Assembly: GCF_029263665.1 (NCBI RefSeq)
Contig: NZ_JAJUFQ010000014.1
Location: forward strand, 46,624 to 110,623
Reading direction: 5' to 3'
Source: Halomonas sp.
Lineage (GTDB): Bacteria; Pseudomonadota; Gammaproteobacteria; Pseudomonadales; Halomonadaceae
Length of the DNA: 64,000 nt
A program made the translations under genes and the position numbers. Of the stretch, positions 11,025 through 18,315 are shown one piece after another (position 1 is the stretch's first letter; the number at the start of each line of letters is the position of its first letter). The notes beneath the pieces were generated by a model. That model searched no databases and was not told where the DNA came from. It saw nothing but the letters and a program-made list of their open reading frames with translations.

Positions 11025-11159
11025 TCAACCAGGTTTCGGGCCATCTGCAGAAATTGCTCCACTGCGACAATAGAAGCGCCAGGAAGCAATACCGACCCCG
11101 ACAGCAGCAAGCAGACTGATCAGGGAAGCGGCATAGATGCTGAAGCTATAGAGTCCCAT
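11025..11159 (-). CDS. Small membrane protein next to the symporter (possible symporter accessory subunit)
   Basis: A 44-codon ORF with an unusually good ribosome binding site (GAGGAGGG, about 6 nt before the ATG at 11159), starting 13 nt after the symporter stop and 70 nt before the oxidase gene. The predicted protein has one hydrophobic helix (about residues 5-27, ISLLAAVGVGIASWRF in its core) and a short polar tail. Small single-helix proteins encoded beside sodium:solute symporters are known as symporter small accessory proteins; this fits by size, topology and position, but sequence membership could not be checked. Confidence 0.7.
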   Translation of the reverse strand: MGLYSFSIYAASLISLLAAVGVGIASWRFYCRSGAISADGPKPG

Positions 11160-11172
11160 GGTGATACCCTCC

Positions 11173-12481
11173 TCAAGCTTGTGTATTCACTGAACTGCCC
11201 GGCACACGCCGACACAGGCAGTAAACCGAAACGAAAACACCGATATTGGCCAATACACCAGCGACCAGACTGCTGATGCCTGTCATGTCCTGCACAGCGA
11301 AAGGCCCCCACTCCCAGAACCCGGTCACGATGGCACCAGCCAGCATGGCGGCGACGGCAGAGCGAGAACAACGTAGATCCAGCATCACAGCCAGTACGAA
11401 CGGCACCAGGATAGTCGGAGCCCAGAGCGTATAACTAAGCAATAGCGCATCAACGATTGAGGTGGCGTACAGAGCAAAGATGACAGCACCGATGCCAATC
11501 AGCAGATTGACCACACGTTCAATCCACAGCTTTTTGCGGTCGCTGACATTCGGGTTGATGAAAGGCTTGTAAATATCACTGACGAAACTGACCGCCGCCG
11601 AATTCAGGTAGGAGTCGGCTGTCGACATCACCACGGCAAGCAGTGATGCCAGCACCAATCCCGTCAAGCCGACAGGCAGGGCATCACGAATCAGCGTAGG
11701 CACTGCAAAGTCAGGGATAATGCCAGGATACTGCAGGACGGCAACCAGCCCGATCGTGGCGCTGATAAAGTAAAATACCAAGCCAAAACCACCTGCGACG
11801 GTATACCCGATGCGTGCATGACGGGCATCAGGAGCGGATAGCGCCCGTTGGGTATAAGGCGGTACCAGTGTTTCACCAAGCAGGAAAGCCAGGAAAATGC
11901 TAGCGAAGGCACTCACCGAGTAGTTGCCCATGATGGAAAAGTGCGTCTCCGGCAGCGCAGCTACAAGCGCTTCTGTGCCTCCAACCTGATGTACCCCGAT
12001 CATCATCGTAAGCGGCAGGAACACTGCCAGCATCAGGAACTGGATAACGTCCGTCTGGATCACTGCCCACATGCCGCCAATGGTCGAATAGAGCAGTACC
12101 ACTCCCATGCCAATGATAATGCCAGTAGCCGTATCAATACCCACGATGGCATGAAAGACAGTCCCTACGGCAAGCGCCTGAGCACCAAGAATCCCAATAC
12201 AGAAAACCACTGAAAACACACCGGTTGCCAGGCGTGCAGTTGGCCCAAAATGGTGGGCCATGATGTCGCCAACTGTATGTGCATTGGCATAACGCTTGCC
12301 CCATCGAGGCTCCGCCACCAAGAAAGGAGGCCGCCAGCGTGGCAAACAATACTGGCCAGATAATTCGATTGCCAGCGACAGCAAAGTCAGCGCTACCGGA
12401 GACTCTTTTAGCACTGCGATATCCTACAAGAATCAGGATGATGAAATACGTGACAAGACCCAGGAGGTCGAAAGGATGCAT
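11173..12481 (-). pseudogene. Sodium:solute symporter (SSS family), internal deletion plus frameshift
   Basis: Two reading frames together make an SSS transporter. The first frame starts at ATG 12481 (AGAGGG upstream) with MHPFDLLGLVTYFIILILVGYRSAK and AGNRIIWPVLFATLAASFLGGGASMG. The second resumes at about 12290 with KRYANAHTVGDIMAHHFGPTARLATG and runs through ten or so membrane helices to 11173. At the switch, in a run of four Gs near 12298-12301, the frame changes by one base. Family members normally have about 35 further residues there (end of TM2, loop and TM3), so coding sequence is also missing, about 100 bp. Joined length is ~435 residues against 460-500 usually. Either a true pseudogene or an assembly fault. 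Confidence 0.85.
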
Positions 12482-12594
12482 TGCGGTACCCTCTTTGTAG
12501 ACATTATTGGGTGCCTTCAGGATCATTTTCTCTGGACATAAACACAACTTAGACATATTTATGTATTTATAAATTCAATCTATACGTATCACTG
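12482..12594. promoter_or_regulatory. Divergent control region between LysR gene and symporter unit
   Basis: A 113-bp intergenic segment, markedly more AT-rich than its surroundings. It contains an interrupted inverted repeat (ACAT 12553-12556 and ATGT 12561-12564) and a short palindrome ATACGTAT (12582-12589) close to the lysR start. Such dyads in a divergent LysR intergenic region are candidate binding sites. No promoter hexamers were assigned with confidence. Confidence 0.45.
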
Positions 12595-13542
12595 ATGAAG
12601 ATTCGCCACCACCTGCGTCAACTGCAGATCTTTCAGGAAGTCGTGCGTGCCGGCAGCCTCACAAAGGCGGCCCGCCGTCTCGAATTGAGCCAACCGGCAG
12701 TAAGTGCTGCCATCGCCAATCTCGAGCAGGAGGTCGGCTTTCTGCTCTTCCGGCGTAATCACTATGGCACCGAGCTGACGCTCGAAGCCGAATATCTGGC
12801 GGAAGGGGTGGAGCGTGTGCTCACCTCACTCAAGCACCTCGGAGAACTCAGTGACGGGCTACGTCAGGGGCGAGCCGGTAAGCTACTGGTTGGCTGCAAG
12901 CCAGGCATGTCGCTGAGTGTCATGCCTCGGATCATGGCTGACTATCTTAGCGACTATCCTGATAGTCAGTTGTCCCTGCAAACCTTCAGCTCACTGCACA
13001 TTCGAGATGCAGTGTCCGAAGGACAGTTTGATGTCGGTGTGATCGAGATTCAGGATGACATGCATGCACTCGATGTTACCCGCTATGGTATACGGCTCTA
13101 TCTTGTACTGCCCGAGAATAGTCCTCTCATCGGTCATGAAACAGTCACCGCTGAAGACTTGAATGGACTGCCATTCATCTGTCTCGACGAACATCATCAG
13201 AGCACCATCAAGCTGCGCAATGTCATGCGCGCGGCAGGAGTGAATGTGCATGTCGTGGTCTCAACACACCTGTTTCCGTCGGCCATCGGACTTTCCAACC
13301 AAGGGATTGGCCACACTCTCGTCGATGCCCTGACGGCAGAGCAATTCATGACACGCCGAGACAGTAGAATCACTGTAGTGCCCTTTGAGCCATCGATTGA
13401 TCTCGATATTGCAGTGGTGACATCGCGCTACCATTCACCATCTAGGCAGTGCCAGGGGTTTCTGCCCTATCTGCATGCCAGCATTGAAGCGTGCCAGCGG
13501 CATTCACAACAGTTCGGTGCTCGCACTTCTGCCGGCCCATGA
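12595..13542 (+). CDS. LysR-family transcriptional regulator
   Basis: A 315-residue LysR regulator. Residues 1-62 form the winged helix-turn-helix (LRQLQIFQEVVRAGSLTKAARRLELSQPAVSAAIANLE), followed by a linker helix and a type 2 periplasmic-binding-like effector domain (about 90-300; KLLVGCKPGMSLSVMPRIMADYL). It is divergent from the symporter/small protein/DadA-like set, separated by a 113-bp AT-rich gap. LysR regulators usually control the divergent unit, so the likely effector is the transported amino acid or amine. This is inference from position. The ligand is unknown. Confidence 0.9.
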   Translation: MKIRHHLRQLQIFQEVVRAGSLTKAARRLELSQPAVSAAIANLEQEVGFLLFRRNHYGTELTLEAEYLAEGVERVLTSLKHLGELSDGLRQGRAGKLLVGCKPGMSLSVMPRIMADYLSDYPDSQLSLQTFSSLHIRDAVSEGQFDVGVIEIQDDMHALDVTRYGIRLYLVLPENSPLIGHETVTAEDLNGLPFICLDEHHQSTIKLRNVMRAAGVNVHVVVSTHLFPSAIGLSNQGIGHTLVDALTAEQFMTRRDSRITVVPFEPSIDLDIAVVTSRYHSPSRQCQGFLPYLHASIEACQRHSQQFGARTSAGP

Positions 13543-13596
13543 CGAGCTATTACAGCGAAGTATCGATCCTTCCGCTCGATAGTACGCAACAAATAA

Positions 13597-13626
13597 AAAT
13601 GCCCCGAAGCTCGCTTCGGGGCATTT
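13597..13626. terminator. Bidirectional intrinsic terminator between lysR and phoX
   Basis: A perfect 13-bp stem (13597-13609 with 13614-13626) and 4-nt loop lies between convergent genes. It has A residues on its left flank and T residues on the right half, so it can work for the LysR gene (+) and for phoX (-). Confidence 0.88.
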
Positions 13627-13656
13627 CTTGCCACTCATGAATGAGTCATCAGCGTA

Positions 13657-15780
13657 TTACAGACCGATCTGACCGCCATCTTCCTTCTGGATGACCACGG
13701 TGGATGCCCGCGGACGCACGGTGCCAGAGGTCACCGCGGTGGCATCGCTGCCAGAAGGCCAGTTGGCCGGATGCTGAATGTTGACGAACATGGCGGTCTT
13801 GTCCGGTGTGAAGTAGATGCCGGTCACTTCACAGCCATTCGGACCAACGAAGAAGCGCTTGAGCAGTTCCTGGTTGTCGGCAGATACCACCGCTGCGCTC
13901 CCGTCACTCTTCTCCAGCGCAGCGGGAACCACGGCCAGCACCTGATCGTTGGTGTGATCAGCGACTCCGGCATAGCCGTTGTCCGTCTCGATCCACAGGA
14001 TGCCCTGGCCCTCGCCTCGCTCGTCGTAGCACAGGCCATCCGGGCTGGCAAACTGGTTGGCTTCCGTCAAGCCAGACAGGTTGTCAGTGTCGGCGGCAGC
14101 CGCACCGAAGACGAACACTTCCCATTGGAAGTCTGTGCTGTCACCTTCACGCCAGCGGATGATCTGTCCACCTTCGTTGTTGGCACGGGGATTGGGGGCA
14201 TTGATCGGTGCAGAAGCAAAACCGGTACCTGGCTCCTGGATGTCATCACCCTGATTGTAGGTCGGATCAGAACCTTCCTCGGTGCGCTTGGAGTTATTGG
14301 TCAGGGTCATGAAGACCTCTCCGGAAGTCGGGTCCACCGCGCCCCATTCCGGGCGGTCCATCGGAGTGGCTCCCAACAGGTCTGCCGCATCACAAGTATT
14401 GACGATGATGCCGGCCAGGTCGTCCGCTTCCAGCTCAAGTGCTTCCGCCAGGGTTTTGCCGTCCTTGGTCTGGGTGTCCGGTGTCAGCGGCAACCATTCA
14501 CCGCTGCCATCATCGTTGAAGCGCGCGACATACAGCGTGCCCTTGTCCAGATACTTGGCACCGATGGCCAGACGATCGCCCTCGGCTCCCGGGGTGTTGG
14601 CATCCGCTGGGTCCCAGGCCGCATCAGTGACGAATTTGTAGATGTACTCGTTGCGTGAATCGTGGCCAGTGTAGAACACCAGCGGCTCGCCGGCGACCAG
14701 CTTGCCAGGCCAGCAACCTTCATGGCGGAAACGTCCCAGTGCGGTTCGCTTGACCGCCTGAGCTCCGGTATAAGGGTCGATTTCGACGATATAGCCAAAG
14801 GTACGCGGCTCGTTGCGATAGTCACCACTGGCATCATCGGCATTCGGGGTGGCGTTGAAACGTGCAAACTCGCCATCCTGCTCGCTGGCATCGCCCATGG
14901 CGGTTTCCCAACCATAACGACCACGCCCTGTCGCCACACCAAGGCGATCATCGTCACGCTCACGACCTTCATCCTTGACGAAGTATTCCGGCCAATTCTC
15001 CTCACAGGTCAGATACGTTCCCCATGGGGTATAGCCATTGGCACAGTTGTTGTTGGTACCGCGTGCCTGGGTACCATCAGGAGAAAACAGGGTCTTGACG
15101 TAATCGCTGCCAGCAACCGGACCAGATAGCGTCATGGTCGTTGCACTGGTGTAACGCTTGTTGAAGGGCGAGCCCTGGACGTGGTTCCAGCTACCATCTT
15201 CCGCTTTCTTCAGTTCGACCAGTGTGATGCCCTGGGCGTTGATCTCGGTGCGTACTTCGTCAGCCGGGCGCTTGCCTTCCGCCATATTGGTCGGGCCACC
15301 CTGCGGAGCCCAGAGTGCGTTCTCATCGATATATTCATTGTTGAGCGCCAGCACGAAGCGGCTGGACTCAGTGGACGACTCCAGAGCAAAGCCGTACATG
15401 CCATCATGGTGCATGCCGACGCTATTGGCCTGGATCTCGGGCGTCATGGCCAGGTCGTCGGCCCATTCCGGTGCACTGTCATTCAGCGGTGTCGCCCAGG
15501 GAATCAACACCTGTGCGGTATAGCCTTTGGGAACAACCACAGCATCCGTGCGCGAGCCAGCAACAGATTCAAACGCCAGGGTCAGGGGTTTCTTGGCCAT
15601 GCCATTGTTCTTTTCGTTGGCAAAGGCAGACAGTCCGAAGCCTCCAAGCATGCTCAAGGCTGCCATGCCAAGGCCACCCTTCATCACAGCACGGCGCGAC
15701 ACATGGCGCTCGAGGACGGAGGAGAATGGTTCGTTGGTGCTGGAGTTAAACAGGTGATGATTTTCGATTTCCTTGCTCAT
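13657..15780 (-). CDS. phoX: Tat-exported alkaline phosphatase of the PhoX family
   Basis: A 707-residue PhoX-family (DUF839) phosphatase. The N-terminus has a twin-arginine signal, SRRAVMKGG (Arg29-Arg30) followed by a hydrophobic stretch (LGMAALSMLGGFGLSAFA), so export through the TatABC encoded at 3-4.5 kb is expected. Downstream are family features: LPWATPLN-like early region, EWGAVDPTSGEVFMTLTNNS, DGLCYDERG and NGCEVTGIYFTPD near the C-terminus. PhoX enzymes are calcium/iron-dependent phosphomonoesterases released or attached outside the cytoplasm. A Pho-box-like site sits upstream, which fits phosphate-starvation induction. It is transcribed alone and ends at a shared terminator. Confidence 0.92.
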   Translation of the reverse strand: MSKEIENHHLFNSSTNEPFSSVLERHVSRRAVMKGGLGMAALSMLGGFGLSAFANEKNNGMAKKPLTLAFESVAGSRTDAVVVPKGYTAQVLIPWATPLNDSAPEWADDLAMTPEIQANSVGMHHDGMYGFALESSTESSRFVLALNNEYIDENALWAPQGGPTNMAEGKRPADEVRTEINAQGITLVELKKAEDGSWNHVQGSPFNKRYTSATTMTLSGPVAGSDYVKTLFSPDGTQARGTNNNCANGYTPWGTYLTCEENWPEYFVKDEGRERDDDRLGVATGRGRYGWETAMGDASEQDGEFARFNATPNADDASGDYRNEPRTFGYIVEIDPYTGAQAVKRTALGRFRHEGCWPGKLVAGEPLVFYTGHDSRNEYIYKFVTDAAWDPADANTPGAEGDRLAIGAKYLDKGTLYVARFNDDGSGEWLPLTPDTQTKDGKTLAEALELEADDLAGIIVNTCDAADLLGATPMDRPEWGAVDPTSGEVFMTLTNNSKRTEEGSDPTYNQGDDIQEPGTGFASAPINAPNPRANNEGGQIIRWREGDSTDFQWEVFVFGAAAADTDNLSGLTEANQFASPDGLCYDERGEGQGILWIETDNGYAGVADHTNDQVLAVVPAALEKSDGSAAVVSADNQELLKRFFVGPNGCEVTGIYFTPDKTAMFVNIQHPANWPSGSDATAVTSGTVRPRASTVVIQKEDGGQIGL

Positions 15781-15853
15781 TATCCTTACCTCAGAGGCCA
15801 GTCTTGCAGGGGGGATGTCCCACAGGTCCGATCGGCGAGGCTACAGCGGAAAA

Positions 15854-15871
15854 GTGACAATTGCATGACGC
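15854..15871 (-). promoter_or_regulatory. Candidate Pho box upstream of phoX
   Basis: On the minus strand, 74 nt before the phoX start, two 7-mers GCGTCAT and TTGTCAC are separated by 4 nt (GCAA). The consensus PhoB site is two CTGTCAT-like 7-mers with a 4-nt AT-rich spacer; these match 5/7 and 6/7 (allowing the usual final C/T). A TTTT follows the second repeat. Only a weak -10 is seen about 9 nt further on. The site fits PhoB control of phoX but rests on one match. Confidence 0.55.
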
Positions 15872-15945
15872 GCGCCTGGCATCATTCAGTGCGTTGTCAT
15901 CGGCATATCGGCATACTGGAGCATCATTTGGACAAGGAGGGAGCG

Positions 15946-16599
15946 GTGGTGTCGAACAGTGTTATCACCTCAGGGAAGAGAGGATTTGCCATCATGCTGG
16001 TGCTTGGATTGAGCGGCTGTGCGGCCTTCTCTCCAGCTCCCCCCTCTCACCAGGATAATCTGTGCGAAGTCTTCCGCGAACAGCCCGACTGGTACGATGA
16101 TGCTCGCGATTCCTACGACAAGTGGGGGACCCCCATCTGGACTCAGATGGCCTTCATCAAGCGTGAATCTTCCTACCAGAGCCATATCCGGCCGCCACGC
16201 ACCAAGCTGTGGGGTTTCATTCCCTGGAAACGCCCATCCTCTGCCTATGGTTACCCTCAGGCACAGGATCCTGTATGGGATGAGTATGAAGACGAAGTCG
16301 GCGGCGTCTTCGCCAGCCGCTCCGACATGCAGGATGCCACAGACTTCATCGGTTGGTACAACGCCCGCACCCAGCGCATGACCGGGGTGTCGCTGAGTAA
16401 CCCGGAGCACCTGTATCTGGCCTACCATGAAGGACAGGGGGGGTATCAGCGCGGCAGCTACCGTAACAAGCCGGCGGTTCAGAGAGTAGCTCGGGAGGTC
16501 TCTGCCACGGCTTCCCGATACCGCGCTCAATTGTCATCGTGCGAGGCCGAATTCCAGTGCGATGGTTTCTTTGAATTCGGCCCCTTCTGCAAGGCTTGA
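15946..16599 (+). CDS. Lipoprotein with lytic transglycosylase (SLT)-like domain
   Basis: A 217-residue predicted lipoprotein. The signal ends in the lipobox LSGC (Cys25). The mature part carries MAFIKRESSYQSH, in which Glu74 matches the catalytic glutamate ES motif of Slt-type lytic transglycosylases, followed by SSAYGYPQAQ (the G-Y/L-M/Q motif region) and LYLAYHEGQGGY. It probably cleaves peptidoglycan glycan strands at the outer membrane's inner face. GTG starts at 15946 and 15949 follow AGGAGG (15935-15940); a much longer in-frame ORF upstream is antisense to phoX and was rejected. The stop lies one base from the end of the convergent DAHP synthase gene. Confidence 0.82.
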   Translation: MVSNSVITSGKRGFAIMLVLGLSGCAAFSPAPPSHQDNLCEVFREQPDWYDDARDSYDKWGTPIWTQMAFIKRESSYQSHIRPPRTKLWGFIPWKRPSSAYGYPQAQDPVWDEYEDEVGGVFASRSDMQDATDFIGWYNARTQRMTGVSLSNPEHLYLAYHEGQGGYQRGSYRNKPAVQRVAREVSATASRYRAQLSSCEAEFQCDGFFEFGPFCKA

Positions 16600-16600
16600 T

Positions 16601-17713
16601 TCAGGCTTGGCTCAAGCGCTCTGCAGCCAGGTTCAACAGATGCTCGGTGGTCTCCCAACCGATGCAGGCGTCGGTGACGGAGACCCCATAACGCAGCTTT
16701 CCCGGCTGCAATGGTTGCTTGCCTTCGTGCAGATGGCTCTCCAGCATCACTCCCACCAATGAGGTGTTCCCTGCCACACGCTGACTGAGAACATCAAGCA
16801 GGACTTCGCTCTGACGACGGTGATCCTTGCGCGCATTGGCATGGCTGCAATCCACCATCAACCGTGGAGCCAGGCCCGCACTGGTGATGGCCCGGCGAGC
16901 CGCGGCAACAGAGTCGGCATCATAATTGGGTTGACCATGCCCACCGCGCAACACCAGATGGGTATGCGGGTTGCCTTGGGTGATCTTCATCATCGGCCGC
17001 CCATCGCTGCCAATGGCAAAGTGTTGATGAGGATGAGCGGCAGACTGCATGGCATCCAGGGCGACCTGAACATCACCGTTGGTCGCATTCTTGAAGCCGA
17101 CGACCGCTTCCAGGCCGCTGGCCAACTCACGATGCAGCTGGGATTCTGTAGTACGTGCACCGATGGCCACCCATGCCAACAGGTCATCGAGGTAGGAAGT
17201 GATCATCGGCTGCAGGATTTCCGTCGCCACCGGCAACCCCAGTTCGACGATATCGCGCATCAGCTTGCGCGATACTTCCAGGCCTCGGCGTATATCCCCC
17301 GTACCATTCAACCCTGGATCGTAGGCCATGCCCTTCCAACCGACCGTCGTCCGCGGTTTCTCCACATACACTCGCATCACCAGCAAGAGGCGGTCCCGCA
17401 CGCTGTCGGCGAGAGACTTGAGACGTTGGGCATATTCCATGGCCGCTTGCGGGTCATGAATGGAACAGGGACCGACTACCACCAGCAGACGGTCATCATG
17501 GCCGGCGAGAATATCCTGAATTTCCTGGCGCTGGGCCTCGACACGATCACGCAAAGTGGCGCTCAAGGGCAGATCACCCCGCAGTTCGGCAGGTGTGGGT
17601 AACGCCATGGATGTGGTTTCCTGGGCCAAAGACGTATCAGACAACGATGGATGAGACGAAGTGACAGCGTTTGTGACAGAGGCAGCAGTATCAAGTTGAG
17701 CGGCAGCGTTCAT
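16601..17713 (-). CDS. aroG: 3-deoxy-7-phosphoheptulonate (DAHP) synthase, class I
   Basis: A 370-residue class I (AroF/G/H type) DAHP synthase, condensing phosphoenolpyruvate with erythrose 4-phosphate at the entry of the shikimate pathway. Signatures are LLVVVGPCSIHDP, MRVYVEKPRTTVGWKG, GARTTESQLHRELASG, FKNATNGD, VDCSHANARKDHRRQ and GVMLESHLHEG. An N-terminal tail of ~38 residues precedes the family core. Which aromatic amino acid inhibits it cannot be told, so the symbol (aroG rather than aroF/H) is conventional. It lies behind two aromatic-rich leader ORFs and a terminator, and its GGAG ribosome binding site (minus strand, 17727-17724) is inside the last codons of the second leader. Confidence 0.93.
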   Translation of the reverse strand: MNAAAQLDTAASVTNAVTSSHPSLSDTSLAQETTSMALPTPAELRGDLPLSATLRDRVEAQRQEIQDILAGHDDRLLVVVGPCSIHDPQAAMEYAQRLKSLADSVRDRLLLVMRVYVEKPRTTVGWKGMAYDPGLNGTGDIRRGLEVSRKLMRDIVELGLPVATEILQPMITSYLDDLLAWVAIGARTTESQLHRELASGLEAVVGFKNATNGDVQVALDAMQSAAHPHQHFAIGSDGRPMMKITQGNPHTHLVLRGGHGQPNYDADSVAAARRAITSAGLAPRLMVDCSHANARKDHRRQSEVLLDVLSQRVAGNTSLVGVMLESHLHEGKQPLQPGKLRYGVSVTDACIGWETTEHLLNLAAERLSQA

Positions 17714-17719
17714 GTGGGT

Positions 17720-17878
17720 TCAACTCCGGCATTGATGACATCGTGATAGCTTGTGACCACCCTGGGCGCCACGGTCGGAGGTGGCCTGATGAGCCGACCG
17801 CGTGCCACTAAATCGCCAGCCATAGCCGGAGTAATAGTCGTAAAAGACCTGGCTGGCGAAGTGACGGTATGCGGTCAT
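17720..17878 (-). CDS. Second leader ORF of DAHP synthase, aromatic-rich, translationally linked
   Basis: A 52-codon ORF with AGGAG 8 nt before its ATG (17878) and a TGA only 6 nt before the DAHP synthase ATG. Among its first 23 residues nine are aromatic: Tyr4, Phe7, Phe12, Tyr13, Tyr15, Tyr16, Tyr19, Trp21 and Phe23; after that there are none. The codons for Tyr16-Ser17-Gly18 include ACTCCGGC, exactly complementary to GCCGGAGT at the DAHP synthase ribosome binding site. A ribosome held in the Tyr/Trp cluster would cover that sequence and leave the downstream site open. The ORF, spacing and complementarity are seen; the regulatory mechanism is inferred. Confidence 0.75.
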   Translation of the reverse strand: MTAYRHFASQVFYDYYSGYGWRFSGTRSAHQATSDRGAQGGHKLSRCHQCRS

Positions 17879-17923
17879 GACACGATCTCCTGATGACGAT
17901 AATGCGTTATTTTTCCAATGATC

Positions 17924-17967
17924 AAAACAAGAACCCCCGGGCGGGGCTGCCGTCCGGGGGTTCTTGT
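17924..17967 (-). terminator. Intrinsic terminator/attenuator between the two DAHP synthase leader ORFs
   Basis: A perfect 14-bp stem (17927-17940 with 17954-17967), 13-nt loop, followed on the minus strand by TTTTGATC. It lies 55 nt after the stop of the first leader ORF and 45 nt before the start of the second, inside the DAHP synthase leader and with no other gene upstream on that strand before the leader. That position fits an attenuator. The loop plus two stem bases (17945-17955) can pair with 18039-18050 in the first leader ORF: 7 + 4 bp with one bulged base, a candidate antiterminator. Confidence 0.85.
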
Positions 17968-18022
17968 GGAAGGCGGCCCTGGGAAGGGAGCGCCTTGCTG
18001 ACCTGTTATTTCATTCGTCCGA

Positions 18023-18181
18023 TCAATCTTTGCGATCGGGACAGGCAGCCGGCACTCCGGTACTAAACCAATACCAGAAATACCCCTGCCAATACCCAGA
18101 CACTGCCCTATCATTACGACCAGCGCCAGCACCACCCATGAAGGTGGTAGAAACGCGGTGTTGATGAATGGTATCGGGCAT
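18023..18181 (-). CDS. First leader peptide of DAHP synthase, Trp/Tyr/Phe-rich
   Basis: A 52-codon ORF with a strong ribosome binding site (AAGGAG, 6 nt before ATG 18181). Between residues 30 and 39 eight of ten codons are aromatic: Tyr30, Trp31, Tyr34, Phe35, Trp36, Tyr37, Trp38, Phe39. No known protein domain is seen. The cluster is followed by a segment (18050-18039) able to pair with the terminator loop 84 nt downstream, then the stop, a small hairpin (CCGATC/GATCGG flanking the stop) and the terminator. This is the arrangement of trp/phe-type attenuator leader peptides. With all three aromatic amino acids sampled, it fits the first step of their common pathway. Confidence 0.78.
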   Translation of the reverse strand: MPDTIHQHRVSTTFMGGAGAGRNDRAVSGYWQGYFWYWFSTGVPAACPDRKD

Positions 18182-18243
18182 GAAAATCTCCTTGAGTGCT
18201 TTTTATCCTGCCGGGTGCAGCGGAAAATGGCAAGCCCCTATTC

Positions 18244-18315
18244 TCATGGCGTTGCCTTCCATCATGGCGTTGCCATCTATCATGACTTTGCCGCCTATCA
18301 CGACATTTCCATCAG
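18244..18315. repeat. Four imperfect 18-bp tandem repeats upstream of the DAHP synthase leader
   Basis: Four consecutive 18-bp units (18244-18261, 18262-18279, 18280-18297, 18298-18315). The first two are nearly identical (TCATGGCGTTGCC then 5 variable bases) and the last two have diverged. On the minus strand they would read as hexapeptides of the type xGNAMM in a 44-codon ORF (18203-18337) without a ribosome binding site. They sit 60-130 nt upstream of the first leader ATG, where the promoter or an upstream control site would be expected. Confidence 0.7.

Noticed and set aside
13771..14658. A 295-codon plus-strand frame opposite phoX
   Set aside because: It is antisense to phoX, has no ribosome binding site and no protein-like motif.
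15181..15945. N-terminal extension of the transglycosylase-like lipoprotein
   Set aside because: The frame stays open antisense to phoX, but the lipobox and the AGGAGG site place the true start at 15946/15949.
17720..17830. A second intrinsic terminator inside leader ORF 2
   Set aside because: A CGGTCGG/CCGACCG hairpin exists, but there is no T tract, so control at this level would have to be translational.
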